In this document: in pieces, positions 10,011 through 20,640 of the stretch
Layout: every line of letters begins with the position of its first letter
Numbering within the stretch: position 1 is the stretch's first letter
Assembly: GCA_032718475.1 (NCBI GenBank)
Contig: JAUCBJ010003036.1
Span: 1 to 64,000 of the forward strand
Reading direction: 5' to 3'
Source of the DNA: Nemertoderma westbladi
Taxonomy: Eukaryota; Xenacoelomorpha; Nemertodermatida; Nemertodermatidae
DNA: 64,000 nucleotides
Translations under genes and position numbers: made by a program
The notes under the pieces: model-generated
Databases searched by the model: none
The model's input: the letters and a program-made list of their open reading frames with translations, nothing else
Told to the model about the DNA's origin: nothing

Positions 10011-11189
10011 TTACTGTTTTCGTTTAGGTTTCTGGGGGATATGCCTCTTAGCTGATTCCTTGTGGGCTGTTATTATATTCTGGTATATTGAATCGGTGGA
10101 TTGGTCTTCATCCATTGACTGAAGTGCTTCAAAGCGGTTTTGAACTTCTACTGTATAAGCATCCTTTACAGCATTGTCAGTTCTGAGTTTCTCCCAGTCA
10201 TAGTTGATTTGCTTGCTTGTCCTGGGTTTGGTGGCTCTCAAACTGAGTCTGATCTCTGCAGTCACAATTCTGTGGTCCGAACCAATTAGGTTGAACGAGC
10301 TGTATGCCTCGCAGTTGACCATGTCATTTCTCCACTTTTTGTTTATAAGGATGTAATCCAGTTGTGCTTTGGTTCCATTAGGGTATTGAAAGGTCCATAG
10401 CTTCCCCTTACTCTTTTCAAATGAGTTGTTTGTTGGTATCAATTCACATTCTTCCATTAGGTCTAAAAGTAAGTACCCATTTCTGGTAGAACTGGTGTTA
10501 TAGGTGTAACCCTTGATGTCTTCTGGGCCAATTTGCGCATTCAGGTCACCAGCAATGACTTTAACATTGTGTTTCGGGATGTCCTTAATAAGTCCAGTCA
10601 GTTCTTCATAAAACTTGACTGCTTGTTCTGGCTCTGAGGCATTGGTTGGACTGTAGCAACATATAACTGTTGTCTTGGGATTCCCATCAAATGTTGCGAT
10701 CATAACCCTGGAATTTATAGATTCGATGTTGTTTAGGGTCTTAAGTGCAAATGGGCTTAGCAGAATTCCTACTCCACCAATTGATGCATTGGCCGAGTTT
10801 CTTACTGCTGAGCTTGTTACTAACGCCCATCCATTTCCAATGTCATTGTACTTCATGGCAGTGTCTTCATGACAAATCCGATGTTCTTGGATGCAGATGA
10901 TGTCGATGTTATATTCCATTGCCAGAGCGACCATGTCACCCTGTTTGCTCTGTGCTTTCAGCGTGCGTGCGTTCATTATAGCAATCTTTAGTGTCTTTTT
11001 ACATTTCAACATGTTGGTTCTTCTTTCTTCTCTGTCTTCTGTTCTAGTAGCCAATTTATCGACCCCAGCCTGGTGTACCACTGAGGGACGCGGTCCTTGT
11101 TGACCCGGGCGACGACCGAGCCGGTATTTCTCCTGGAGGGTTCTCATACTCATATCTTTCAGTTGCGGGAGTAAACCGCTTGTGGTCAC
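10011..11189 (-). pseudogene. Apurinic-type endonuclease domain of RTE LINE-1
   Basis: A 392-aa minus-strand ORF of the exonuclease-endonuclease-phosphatase fold used by RTE LINEs to nick target DNA. Blocks in order: KIAIMNARTLK (about residue 67), IICIQEHRI, GGVGILLSP, VICCYSPTNA, VIAGDLNAQIG, LDYILINKKWRN and the C-terminal GSDHRIV near residue 304. All catalytic-type Asp, Asn, Glu and His positions I can recognise are present. It resembles what databases often name craniofacial development protein 2-like. The ORF ends two nt before the RT frame, owing to a frameshift. The first ~60 residues are poorly conserved in appearance, so the start is uncertain. Confidence 0.85.
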
Positions 11190-11640
11190 AACTCCTACAA
11201 GCGTCTTTGCAGTAGGTCGCCGTTGGTTGATTACCTTCCGCCGACCTTGTCAGCATGTCTAGCCGTTGGTTGATTACCTTCTGCCTATCCATGGCCTACA
11301 GCCCTGCTGCCGACTGTAGGGGTCCATTTGTTACACCCTGAACCAAGTGTGCCTCCTGGGTTAGGTTACCTAACACTGGTAGAGGAGCATCCAGTATAGA
11401 CAGGGCGGGGCTTGTATCATCTCTAATGCAGATGCGTATCAAGCCTTTGCCTTCAATGGTGCCCTAGGCGCTATAGCCCTCAATGACTTATTTAGTTGAC
11501 GGGGCTGAACCAACCCACTCTTGATCAACTAAATAATGAATAGGCTATGCTTATCGGGCCTGCCCTACTGGGCTGACAGCTACAGGTAGTACCACATTAC
11601 TGCCATAGTGGTAGCAGGATCTGGGGACCTGACCTGACCT
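11190..11640 (-). other. 5' region of RTE LINE-1
   Basis: Sequence between the endonuclease ORF and a plausible element 5' end near 11640, where the minus strand reads GGTCAGGTCAGGTCCCCAG. No separate ORF1 is visible, which fits RTE elements. A short overlapping ORF at 11056-11292 is probably the out-of-frame leader. Confidence 0.5.
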
Positions 11641-11706
11641 GAAGTGCTACAATACTAAATGTATTGTAGTATATTTATATTATTGTTGGCAAAATAAACG
11701 AAAGAG

Positions 11707-11836
11707 GGTTCAAAAAAAACTCATCAGAAGTATGTAATTTCCAATAAACCTAAATATTATGTACTTTAGTACAGGTGCACTCATCAGACGTATTTATGTA
11801 TGTTAGTACGTTTGTACTCATCAGACAGTAAAAGTG
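11707..11836. repeat. Direct repeat with CTCATCAGAC motif, left copy
   Basis: Contains AATAAACCTAA, TTAGTACAGGTG and two or three TACTCATCAGAC-like motifs. Nearly the same string of motifs, in the same order, occurs at 13490-13596 on the other side of RTE LINE-2. It could be part of a local minisatellite that the LINE landed in. Confidence 0.7.
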
Positions 11837-12992
11837 TTCTGAGTCTGTACTCCCAGATATTCCCATTGGCAATATCTCCTTTGCAGAAGTGAAGGCTGCT
11901 GCAAAGAGCATTAAGACCAATCGTGCCAGTGGAGTAGATGGTGTTCCCCCTGAGGTCTTTAAAATACCTGAGTGTTTAAAGCTCATCTATCCCATCATAG
12001 TAGACATGTACCGAACAACAAGAGTCCCACAAAAAATGAAAACAAATAAGTTGGTGCCAGTTCCCAAGAAGGGCAATCTAACACTCTATGGTTCTTTTCG
12101 GGGAATCTCATTGATCTCGATTGCTGCAAAGCTATACAATAGGATTCTATTAAATCGTATCAGGGATCCCATTGAGAGACTGCTCCATGGAAATCAGAAT
12201 GGGTTCCGTAAAGGTTGTGGGACCATGGAGCCCATTTTGGCACTTAGAAGGATAATTGAAGAGTTATCAAAAAAGAAAGACAGGCATCTGGCTGTTATCT
12301 TTGTTGACTTCTTTAAGGCCTTTGATTCAGTCTCTCGCTCACGTATGTTCAGCATACTTTAATTATATGGGATTCCTGATGAAATTATTGCAGCAATCAG
12401 ATCAGTATACGATGGTTCGACAACATTTGTGTCTACTGTTGATGGTGACACAGAACCATTTGAAGTGTTATGGGGCGTCCTCCAAGGAGACACACTTGCA
12501 CCATTCTTGTTCATTATTGTGGTTGACTATGTTCTACGCATGTCCTTAGATCATTATAATGATGATGGGGTGATGATAACTCCACCTACTGGCTCCAGAA
12601 GTCGAGGAAATCCTGCCAAGTACCTAACTGATCTAGACTTTGCTGATGACTTAGGAGTACTCTCAGAATCATTAGAGGGAGCCCAACGGCTCCTCAGCTC
12701 ATTAGAACATGCTGCTTCTAGTGTTGGTCTTTTTATTAACTCCAGAAAGACCAAAATTCTGACAGTTAACTTTGAAAGTCCTCAGCAAGTCTCTGATCGG
12801 ATGAGCATAAGCTCAAAGGATGGTATGCTTGAGCATGTGGACGACTTCTGTTACCTGGGATCATGGATCCGGAAGTCAGGTGGGGACCTTCGAATACGTA
12901 AGGGAAAGGCATGGGCAGCCTTGAATAGGCTTTCCGAGAGTCACCGAGAATTTATCGGAAACTTAAGGTCCGATTATTTAGAGCAGCAGTAG
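11837..12992 (+). pseudogene. Reverse transcriptase of RTE LINE-2 (5'-truncated)
   Basis: Plus-strand RTE-clade RT. It begins inside the domain (TNRASGVDGVPPEVFK near 11916), followed by PVPKKGNLTLYGSFRGI, GNQNGFRKGCGTMEPI and FVDFFKAFDSVSRSR, then an in-frame TAA at 12360-12362. The same frame resumes with YGIPDE, GVLQGDTLAPFLF and the catalytic FADD (LDFADDLGVLSES, about 12637). After HVDDFCYLGS the frame is lost near 12960. There is no endonuclease, so this is a 5'-truncated copy. It belongs to a different subfamily from RTE LINE-1, as the two RTs share only motif-level similarity. Confidence 0.85.
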
Positions 12993-13480
12993 TTCCAGTA
13001 CTCCTCTACGGGAGTCCATGCTGGGCTCTAACTGCTGAGGACACCAAATCTCTTGATGGCACATTCACAAGAATGCTACGCCGGGTTCATTGTGTCAAGT
13101 ACAATGCACACATCTCCAACCAGACACTAATAACATTATAACTAATAACACTAATAACACTATAACATTGGAGGTGTCTCATTGGTTCCCCCAAGCTTGA
13201 CACTAGAACAAAATCGCCTCCGCTTTGCAGGACATTGCTTTTGCCGTGAGGACCAGCCAGTGCATAATCTTGTACATTGGCAGCCTCATGGAGTGAATAA
13301 GCATGGTGGACAGCCCATGACTTTCTTGAGACGCATCTTAAAGGACACTGGCCTTAAAGATGCGGATGATCTAGCAAATGTCATGGGTGATAGGGAGTTG
13401 TGGCAGTGCAATTTTGTTGACAAGCCGGCACAGCATTCTTAAAAATGCAGCTGCAATGCAGCATGCCGATCCTAGTAGTA
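12993..13480 (+). pseudogene. C-terminal and 3' end of RTE LINE-2
   Basis: After a frameshift the thumb/C-terminal region continues (VPVLLYGSPCW, MLRRVHCVKYNAH). It then runs in the 13182-13442 frame with NRLRFAGHCFCRE, VHNLVHWQPHG and LKDTGLKDADDLANVMGDR, a tail seen in RTE proteins. The 3' UTR is short and ends in a TAG trinucleotide repeat (about 13470-13487), the kind of simple tail used by RTE elements. Copies of this same 3' end occur at 28238-28725 and, inverted, at 49784-49860 and 51899-51975. Confidence 0.8.
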
Positions 13481-13489
13481 GTAGTAGTA

Positions 13490-13596
13490 CTCATCAGACA
13501 TGTACTCTATAAACCTAACTACTATGAACATTAGTACAGGTGTACTCATCAGACTTATTTATCTATGTTAGTACGTTTGTACTCATCGGACGTACG
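13490..13596. repeat. Direct repeat with CTCATCAGAC motif, right copy
   Basis: Counterpart of 11707-11836, on the 3' side of RTE LINE-2. It ends near GTTTGTACTCATCGGACG. Confidence 0.7.
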
Positions 13597-13818
13597 TAAT
13601 TATATTTTATTTTTATTATTGTTATATTTTGTGTGGGAAGGATGTATAGCCCTCATTCCCACCCCCCTCAGTACAATTTATTGGACGACTCAACAACCTT
13701 AGGGCGATTCTTATTATATTCTGAGGTCTTCTTATCATTCGCCCTTGTCTCCTTGTCAATCCTGACTCCATCAGATCTGACCTTCCCCTCTTCTCCAGTC
13801 TCTGATCCAACCTTCCCG

Positions 13819-14133
13819 TTACCTCACAGAATTCTTCATCGTCTTTAGTGGTAGAATACCACCCTTCATCTTGTCGTCACTTGGTGGCAGAATGCCACCC
13901 TTCATCTTATCATCACTTGGTGGCAGAATGCCGCCCTTCATCTCATCGTCACTGGTACATTCCACCTCTGCTGGCCTCCTCCTCAATATGTGCGCCGGCA
14001 TTAAAGCCCCCGATGACCCTTGGTCATCACTTGGTACGCATAATGGCTTACCATTTAATGCCCCCTCGCACTCTGCCAGCCACGTGTTCAACACATCTCT
14101 TCTAACTTCCCCGTTTTCATCATCCTTCATCAT
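13819..14133 (-). pseudogene. BEL/Pao integrase C-terminal tail, BEL-1
   Basis: The translation contains WLAECEGALNGKPLC followed by SGALMPAHILRRRPA. This matches the BEL/Pao pattern in which an 'evEailNsRPL' helix precedes an 'LTPaHfLiGRp' motif at the end of the integrase. It is followed by three 12-aa repeats of SDDKMKGGILPP (36 bp units, about 13838-13952). The catalytic DDE core is absent. The same tail is in element E at 33540-33851. Confidence 0.65.
13838..13952 (-). repeat. 36 bp tandem repeat, three units
   Basis: Three units encode a 12-residue repeat with KMKGGILPP on the minus strand. Length is a multiple of three, so the coding frame is kept. Confidence 0.8.
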
Positions 14134-14397
14134 CAGTTCTTCTCCCTTTGGATCGACCTTCTTATATTTCTTCCTTTTCCTCCTTTTCTTCTTATTCTAT
14201 CCCCCTGGTATCAGTATACTCATCAATTGGATCAGTGTCTCTTCTGGATATCTCTCCAGATATCTTGCTGTCCACACTTCCCCATCCTCGTACCGATACT
14301 CGCTAGGAACGTCTGTGTTCCATCCCATTGCTCCTCCGCCCACTCTCTTGCTGTTGCTTCTCGTCCTGTTTTCTCTATCGATGGTATTTCCCTGGAC

Positions 14398-15018
14398 TCA
14401 TCCTCCACCCTTTCCACTATGCGTGGTTCCAGATCCATACCCGCCCCCGACTCCTGATATCCTTCCCCACTGCTTCTTATATGGGACCTCCCCATCGCCT
14501 GTCTTCGACTTCTGCTCTATGTCCCCAAAGGTACCAGACAGCATGTATCCAGATGTTTTGGGTGTGTGGAATGGAATGTTGGACTTAATGGGCCCAGTAA
14601 CCATCCATCCAAATGGCGTTAGGATCGCCACTGGGTCTCACTCCTTATCGTTCCCGAATATCATCTCATGGGCTGTCGGGCAATCCATCCCAACTATTAG
14701 AGATACGTTTGGCACATTGAGATTTGGTGTCATCAGGTCAATCGAGACCAGGTGCTGATATTGCTCGACTTCAATCATCGTCGGCCACCTGGTGTTGATG
14801 TTTATGGATTGAGTAATTCGTATAGGGTCTATAGTTGCTCCATAGTTGGAATCTGGATTTACAGCCCCTATCCGACACCTTCCTGTTCTCATTGGAAGAA
14901 TTTCATCCTTGGCGGATATGGTGGTGACCGCCATCTTACTCAACCTCGTTTTTAGTTGTAGCCTATCTGCTATCCAGTTTTCTGTCAATGTGAATGCTAC
15001 CCCACTGTTGATCAACAT
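14398..15018 (-). pseudogene. BEL/Pao protease-like domain, BEL-1
   Basis: The 15018-14638 frame reads LINSGVAFTLTENWIADRL, the position of the retropepsin Asp-Ser/Thr-Gly, here with Asn instead of Asp. About 105 residues later comes NVSLIVGMDCP, equivalent to the BEL 'vdlLIG.D' strand. The next frame (14631-14398) carries ILTPFGWMVTGPI, matching the 'T.lGW.lsGp' element that follows protease in BEL/Pao. I infer a DUF1758-type protease, inactive because of the D-to-N change and the frame breaks. The processing protease is normally needed for Gag-Pol maturation. Confidence 0.6.
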
Positions 15019-15056
15019 CAGTGTTGTTACTGATCACCCATTCTCTCCCATCATCC

Positions 15057-15691
15057 TTACTGGCACCACTCCCAGTAACACTGTTCCTCGCTTCTTAAAT
15101 TTCCCAGTACTTGTAGCCTCCAATGGCCTCCAATCTTATTGGTCTCAGCGTACTTCGGTGGATGCTCTCGACACCTATCCTTCCTATGTCCTCCTACTGT
15201 GCATCTGTGGCATAATAAGCTAATCGATCTTCCTTCTGCAATGCCTGCCACTGGTTGCAGTCGATGGTCTTATGCATCCCATTTCTATGCAGCTGACACT
15301 TGTAGTTTGGATTATAATGCTCTCTGTATAGCGATTCGCATATTTCGTCCAGGTCCAACTCAGATGGTTTATTGTTTTGGTTGAATATGCCCGCACCAGG
15401 GGTGTTGTTTCCTCTATAGCTAATACAGTTGTTCTTTGGACTTGTAGTCCCCTGAGTAGCCGCATATGGTAGCGATTGTCTTACTTTCTGAAGTGCGCTT
15501 GCTGTGCTATGTTCTGGTTTAGGTTGATTATATTCAACTTTCGGTGTTTTCCCGAGACTGTCTTCACTGTAAACTGGATCCGTTATTAATTCCGCCTCAT
15601 AAGTAAGAAAGTTCGACATTTCTTCCAACCCTGGCTCTGCACCGTTCTTCTCTCGAGTAGAGAAAGCGATCTTTCTCCATTTATTCCTCAA
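15057..15691 (-). pseudogene. BEL/Pao gag zinc-knuckle region, BEL-1
   Basis: Minus-strand frames hold CQLHRNGMHKTIDCNQW, then after about 25 residues, across a stop or frameshift, CHRCTVGGHRKDRC. The pair is the double CCHC-like arrangement typical of BEL/Pao Gag (C...C...H...C, spacer with R, C-x2-C-x4-H-x4-C). The upstream part (TQGTTSPKNN) aligns with element E, where the knuckles are intact (about 41440-41600). The likely role is nucleic-acid packaging. Confidence 0.65.
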
Positions 15692-15820
15692 CCATATGGT
15701 AGTGCCTGCGCTATTGTCATGATGTTGTTTGAAGCATTAAGTTCGTATGGTGCTTCTAGCATCTTCAAGAATTTCAATGCTTTCTCTATCCTGGTTACAA
15801 AAGCTTTGATACTGACAGGG

Positions 15821-16174
15821 TTATCCGCTAGTCCACCCACCTGATGTTATTCCATTTAAGGTATGTCGGTTGATCTTCGCCGGATGGCCAAATTCCCTAT
15901 CCAAGGCTCTCCATGCTGCTGTAAAACCTCCTTCGTTTCCTTGGTATTGCCTTACAATATCATAGGCTGGCTCTCCTGTATAAACTTGTAAGTACTTAAG
16001 GCACTCCGCTTGTGTCAAATTCTTTGTAAGAATTTTGTTGCTGTACATCCTCCGGAACTGCAGATATTCTTCCGGCTTACTACCATCAAACTTGAAAGGC
16101 TCCATGGGTGGTAGCTTTATTCTAGTTTTTGGCGCGTTGATGAGTGTTGCCATTCCCAACGCCTTAATTTCCAT
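15821..16174 (-). pseudogene. BEL/Pao DUF1759-like gag domain, BEL-1
   Basis: RIKLPPMEPFKFDGSKPEEY is the characteristic opening 'lPk.elpkFdGd...' of DUF1759. It is followed by the helical segment LTQAECLKYLQVYTGEPAYD and FTAAWRALDREFGHP. Length (about 100 residues) fits. It is a fragment; flanking frames are disrupted. Notably this domain is missing from element E. Confidence 0.65.
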
Positions 16175-16370
16175 CGCATTCGACGGTACGGATGCAGGTT
16201 CTTTACATGCTGACTATGCTTCGCCTCTTGGGTTCGTCGACTTTCCTTGTGTAGGATATATCATTGGGGGCAATGGTCCCCTCCATATCTCTGAGTCGCA
16301 TGATTTGTTTAGATCTGAGGGGGTCACAATTTTTATTTTACTTTGCTGTATGTATTGTGGATACAGTGTA

Positions 16371-17976
16371 TTACCCTGCCCCCCCCCCCCCCCCCCCCAC
16401 CGGTGTTATATTCTGCACTGGGGTTGATGTCATTATATTGGGACCCATACACTCATCTGCAATAACCCCCCCCCCCCCCCCCCTTTCCCCTGCGTTATAG
16501 TGATGCTGGGCTGCAGGTACTGGTATAGGCCTAACAGGTTCATGCATACTTATTGGTATGTAAGCCGCAACTTGCGGATCTAAACCAGGCATTCATGTTA
16601 CCCTATCACCTACACTATCTCTTCCACACATAGCCTACAGTATGTTCAGTATGGCCTATATTATGTCCTGCTGTCTGAATGTGGTCCTCCGGACCGAATT
16701 CTAATCTTCTCGAATATTCCGAGAACTCCTCCCTATGACTACCATATCCTCGATCCTGCCGTAACTACGTTCTGAAGGGAAGTTTCCCTTCGATCCCTTA
16801 TTCTCTCAGCTTCTTCATTGCGGTATACGGTATACTCTATACCCCTCTTCCGGTGTGTATTACACATCGACAAGCTGTGTTCCTTCGGGGTGACGGCAAT
16901 CTCCCGAAGCACAACCCCACCGGCTCTCTCCCTCCACTTCAACTATCAACGGTTCGCTGTCCATCCTATCCTGACATCTCTGGATACCCGTAGCAACACT
17001 CCATCTCTTATCCCTATCGGCCCCCTCACATCCTTTACTTCCGGCGTTATATCTACATTCATGAGACCTCGCATCGACTTCCTGGATGAACCCTACCGTT
17101 CTCCTTCTGTCTTCTGAATGGGTCCAATGTTCCCTCATTTGGTAATTTACGGCATGAACGCTTCTTCCCCTACCGGTTGTATGGCCTCGTAGATATTCGC
17201 TGACCCTCTATTCTCCCCCGTCATTGGGAGCCCTGGTTCACTTGACTCACCGGATGCATTATCCACTGACATCTGTGGGGCACTTATTGCCCCCCCCCCC
17301 CCCCTATCGTCGCTAACTGGTTGGGTGGGGTGCCCGTAGCCAACCCCACCCATCACTTCTGGTTGCCCCTCTATCTCCACTTCCCCCACACTCTCCTCTA
17401 GTTGACATGTTGCCTCTATCTCCTTTTTGTTCGTTCTCCTGCGTCTCCCTCTGCGTTTCCACATGGCCTTCTAGGCCACCACTAGGCAAATTGTTTATTT
17501 CATTAGCATTTATATTAATTATACCGTCATTACTTTTATCGTGATTACTTATTATATTATTATTTAAATTATTTTCTTCACTTTTATTATTTAAGTTATC
17601 TATCGCATTATTATTTAAATCATTTGAATTACTTACTGTACCAGTATTAACATTATTGTTCATTAAAACACTATTTCCTGTAAGAAAGGTATTTAAATTA
17701 AATTATATTAATTATATAAATTATATTTTTTATTATTATTATTATTTAATATTATTATCGACTACGGTATTATTAATATTAACATTCCCACCAAACGTAA
17801 TGTCATTACCCCCCCCCCCCCCCCTCATCCGTCCGGTTACACCAGTCTTGTGTTTTCCATCCAGTCCCAGTAAGTGGGGAGTTAACAAAGGTTTCCATGA
17901 CCTCTGGTTCCTCATAAATACTTCCTGAACCAACCTCACTCTCTGATAAACCCAGTTTTGCCAGAACGATACGGGA
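16371..17976 (-). pseudogene. Gly/Asn-rich gag linker region, BEL-1
   Basis: Several overlapping minus frames (16371-16592, 16860-17138, 17147-17464, 17313-17663, 17742-17976) match the linker of element E piece by piece: GPNIMTSTPVQNI, RRRTVGFIQEVD, the Asn-rich stretch, and NVNINNTVVDNN. Four poly-C tracts (16379-16398, 16466-16483, 17290-17304, 17809-17824) encode Gly runs on the minus strand and sit where the frame changes. Function is unknown; composition suggests disorder. The region is cut at 17976 by gypsy C. Confidence 0.6.
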
Positions 17977-18366
17977 TGGAGTATCCCGGACATTATCTAC
18001 TACCAGTTATAACCCACCATTACTTATTATATTGTGATATTGTGTATTGGTGTTGGGTTGTTATGATTGAACTGACTTATCCTATTTTATATGATATAAC
18101 CTACGCATAGCTACTATAATAATCTACGCGTAGCTGCTATAATACCTACAGCAGTACTGCACAGCTGCAGTACCGGTATGCTTTACTGATTACTGAACTA
18201 CAGACAGAGCAGCAGAGGTATCTGACTGTCTGAGAACTACTGACCAATAATTATGGAAGTGTAATTAATAATAACCTACGCATTGCCCAGAGATATTATA
18301 TTATTATATTTTATGACACTGGCGTTCTTTTTACTTTTAATATAATGTAAAGTTAAGAACGATACA
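17977..18366 (+). repeat. 5' LTR of gypsy C
   Basis: 390 bp, TGGAGTATCC...AACGATACA, nearly identical to 22722-23111. A putative primer-binding site starting TGGCGCAG follows directly at 18367; the tRNA was not identified. Confidence 0.9.
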
Positions 18367-18479
18367 TGGCGCAGTTATATTTCGGTAGCGACGTTCGCTA
18401 GCTGGAACCTATTATACGGAACTCAACACTGCAACCGGTAGGCCTACACGGATAGGGGTACCGGCAGTTGGATTAAACA

Positions 18480-19547
18480 ATGGCTACCGTTAGTGGCAAA
18501 CCCAACTTGGACGACACGACCGAGTTGGAGGAGGATGACGTGGTGATTATGGATCACGCATCCCTCTTGCAGCATTGCAAAAATGTGAATATCCATGCGA
18601 ATCCAAAGGATTCAACTATTTACCTGCGGCGTAAGTTACTCCGTTACATTGAGGGAGACTATACACCTGCAGCACAGACCCAGGGTACAATAGATCTCGT
18701 ACAACTCCTCGAGCGTCTCGAGATACAACGCCATGCGGATGACGAGGAATGCGAAGAACGCAGACGCGAGGAACCCGAGGAGTTTATCCGCTTCTTCAAC
18801 TGTAACCCAGCTGCCCCAACACAGGGAACCGGTGGGCGCCCACAACACAATGCCCCTATCGTAAAACTCCAGGTCCGCACACCGGATAAACTGGAGCAGA
18901 ACATAAAGCTGGCTATATTCCAGCACTGGCGTACTGCCTGGCAGAATTACCAGACGATAACGCGCTTAATGGATAAATCTAGAGAGGAGCAGGTGGCGAC
19001 CTTCTTTGCGTACTGTAATACGGAGCTACTAACAGACTTACACCACCTAATGGGAATACCCGCGGATACCAATCTCGATGTTGAGGCAATCTTGGAATGG
19101 ATCCAGGAACATATAAGAGCCCAACACAACATACTGGTGGACCGGTACCAGCTACTTAAAAACCGGCAGTCTTTTAACGAATATTGGGTTAAACTCCAGG
19201 AAACTTTTGATGACGCCCAGATTAACGAAATGACACAGGAGGAATGGAAACTTACCCTCCTGGTCTGTGGTTTAACCGATGAGAAGACCAGAGAGGAGGT
19301 GTTTGCTAAGAAGCCGAGACTTGATCTTGCCGGCACTGTAGAATTTTGCCAGGCTAGAGAGGTCGCTGCAAAGCCGGCGGCAGCCACTGATTCCGGTAGA
19401 CTTCTATCTTCCACCTCGCAGCACAGGAGGAACCAGATATTATCTGACCAACCTTGCGTGCGTGGCAGATACCGGTGCGCAGGTCACCCTCGCGAGCACC
19501 GAAATCCAGGAGGAATGGGACTTTCCAACTGGAGCAGTTTACCGTGA
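18480..19547 (+). CDS. gag: Gag of gypsy C
   Basis: A 355-aa ORF begins 113 nt after the 5' LTR. It is acidic at the N-terminus. The central region has capsid-like helices (FQHWRTAWQNYQTITRLM near residue 145; FNEYWVKLQETFDDAQI; LLVCGLTDEKTREEVF), which resembles Gag of the gypsy clade in which RT carries VDD. No zinc knuckle is seen. The last ~40 codons read out of the original frame: the protease frame, with its ADTGAQ motif at about 19465, overlaps in the +1 frame. Whether that offset is a programmed shift or a mutation cannot be told from one copy. Confidence 0.7.
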   Translation: MATVSGKPNLDDTTELEEDDVVIMDHASLLQHCKNVNIHANPKDSTIYLRRKLLRYIEGDYTPAAQTQGTIDLVQLLERLEIQRHADDEECEERRREEPEEFIRFFNCNPAAPTQGTGGRPQHNAPIVKLQVRTPDKLEQNIKLAIFQHWRTAWQNYQTITRLMDKSREEQVATFFAYCNTELLTDLHHLMGIPADTNLDVEAILEWIQEHIRAQHNILVDRYQLLKNRQSFNEYWVKLQETFDDAQINEMTQEEWKLTLLVCGLTDEKTREEVFAKKPRLDLAGTVEFCQAREVAAKPAAATDSGRLLSSTSQHRRNQILSDQPCVRGRYRCAGHPREHRNPGGMGLSNWSSLP

Positions 19548-20097
19548 CCCGGTTTACCAACTCACAGGCGCAAACGGTGATATAATTCAATGTGACAGCT
19601 GCATCGACCTGCAGTTGGTTACAGGAGGCCGCACCCACACGGAGTGTATATACCTCTGTCCGGATCTCAAATACAACACGATTTTCCTTTCCCTCAACGT
19701 CTGCATCGGACTCAACATTGTCCACCCCGATTTCCCCATACCACTACATCAGGTAGCCTCTACCGACAGAGAGGCGCGCCTTAGTGTTAGTCGCAAGATT
19801 AACACTCTACAGGACGATAACATAGAGGATGTCACGACCTCACATCAAACTAGTGCAGTAGAAACATATCACAGCCTGGAGAAAGAATCCATAATACAGG
19901 AATATCATGATGTTTTCGATTGCAATGGGCCCCTTAAAATTATGGTAAGCCCCCCCATGAAAATCAAACTCAAAGATGGAGCAACACCATTCTGCCTAAA
20001 TGCACCACGTGCCATTCCCATCCCGTATCGTGAGAAAGCAAAACTGGAGATTGAGGAAATGCTAAAAAAAGGGGATAATCGAGCGTATCGGGGATAG
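19462..20097 (+). pseudogene. pol: Protease and pre-RT part of pol, gypsy C
   Basis: ADTGAQVTLAS is the retropepsin active site. The body includes YLCPDLKYNTIFLSLNV. The linker before RT (MKIKLKDGATPFCLNAPRAIPIP) is the Ty3/gypsy pattern preceding finger 1 of RT. The frame ends at TAG near 20095-20097, just before RT. Confidence 0.75.
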
Positions 20098-20640
20098 ACC
20101 CGTGGCGTGGAGCCACCCTATTGTGGTTTGCGGTAAACCAGGGTGCCCAGGGGATATCCGAATGACGGTAGACCTGACCAAGCTAAACAGGCAGGTCAAG
20201 CGGACCATCCACACCGCACCACCACCCCACAATCTTTTATTTGATAGATCCCCTGGAGCAAAAATTTTCAGTGTCCTAGATGCAAAATCAGGATACTGGC
20301 AGGTTGCACTTGATGAAGAGTCGCGCGATTTTACAACTTTCATTACGCCTTGGGGCCGATACCGCTATTGCCGGGCTCCCATGGGCTTCATCACCTCCGG
20401 CGATAGCTAGAACTACCGTGGAGATCTCGCACTCAACGGGCTAGACCGAGTTAAAAAGATAGTCGATGATGTTCTCAAAGAAGATACTGACATCGACACC
20501 CACCGCACACACATCCGGGAGGTTCTAAACTGTTGTCGTGACAACAGTATCACTTTAAATCCAAATAAATTCCAGTAAGCCCAATCGAGCGTTCGCTTCG
20601 CCGGATACATACTCAGTGGCGAGGGAGACGAAGCGAGGCG
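20098..20640 (+). pseudogene. pol: Reverse transcriptase of gypsy C (stops)
   Basis: RT blocks PWSHP-like, GDIRMTVDLTKLNRQV, FSVLDAKSGYWQVALDEES and YCRAPMGFITSGD are clear. Then come an in-frame TAG at 20408-20410, RGDLALNGLDRVKKIVDDVL with the catalytic pair as IVDD, and another stop near 20576. The non-aromatic residue before VDD is shared with element E and marks a gypsy subgroup distinct from A (YLDD) and D (YQDD). Confidence 0.8.

Noticed and set aside
19462-19547. Programmed +1 frameshift between gag and pol of gypsy C
   Set aside because: The element has several other stops and shifts, so a mutation is at least as likely; no shift signal seen.
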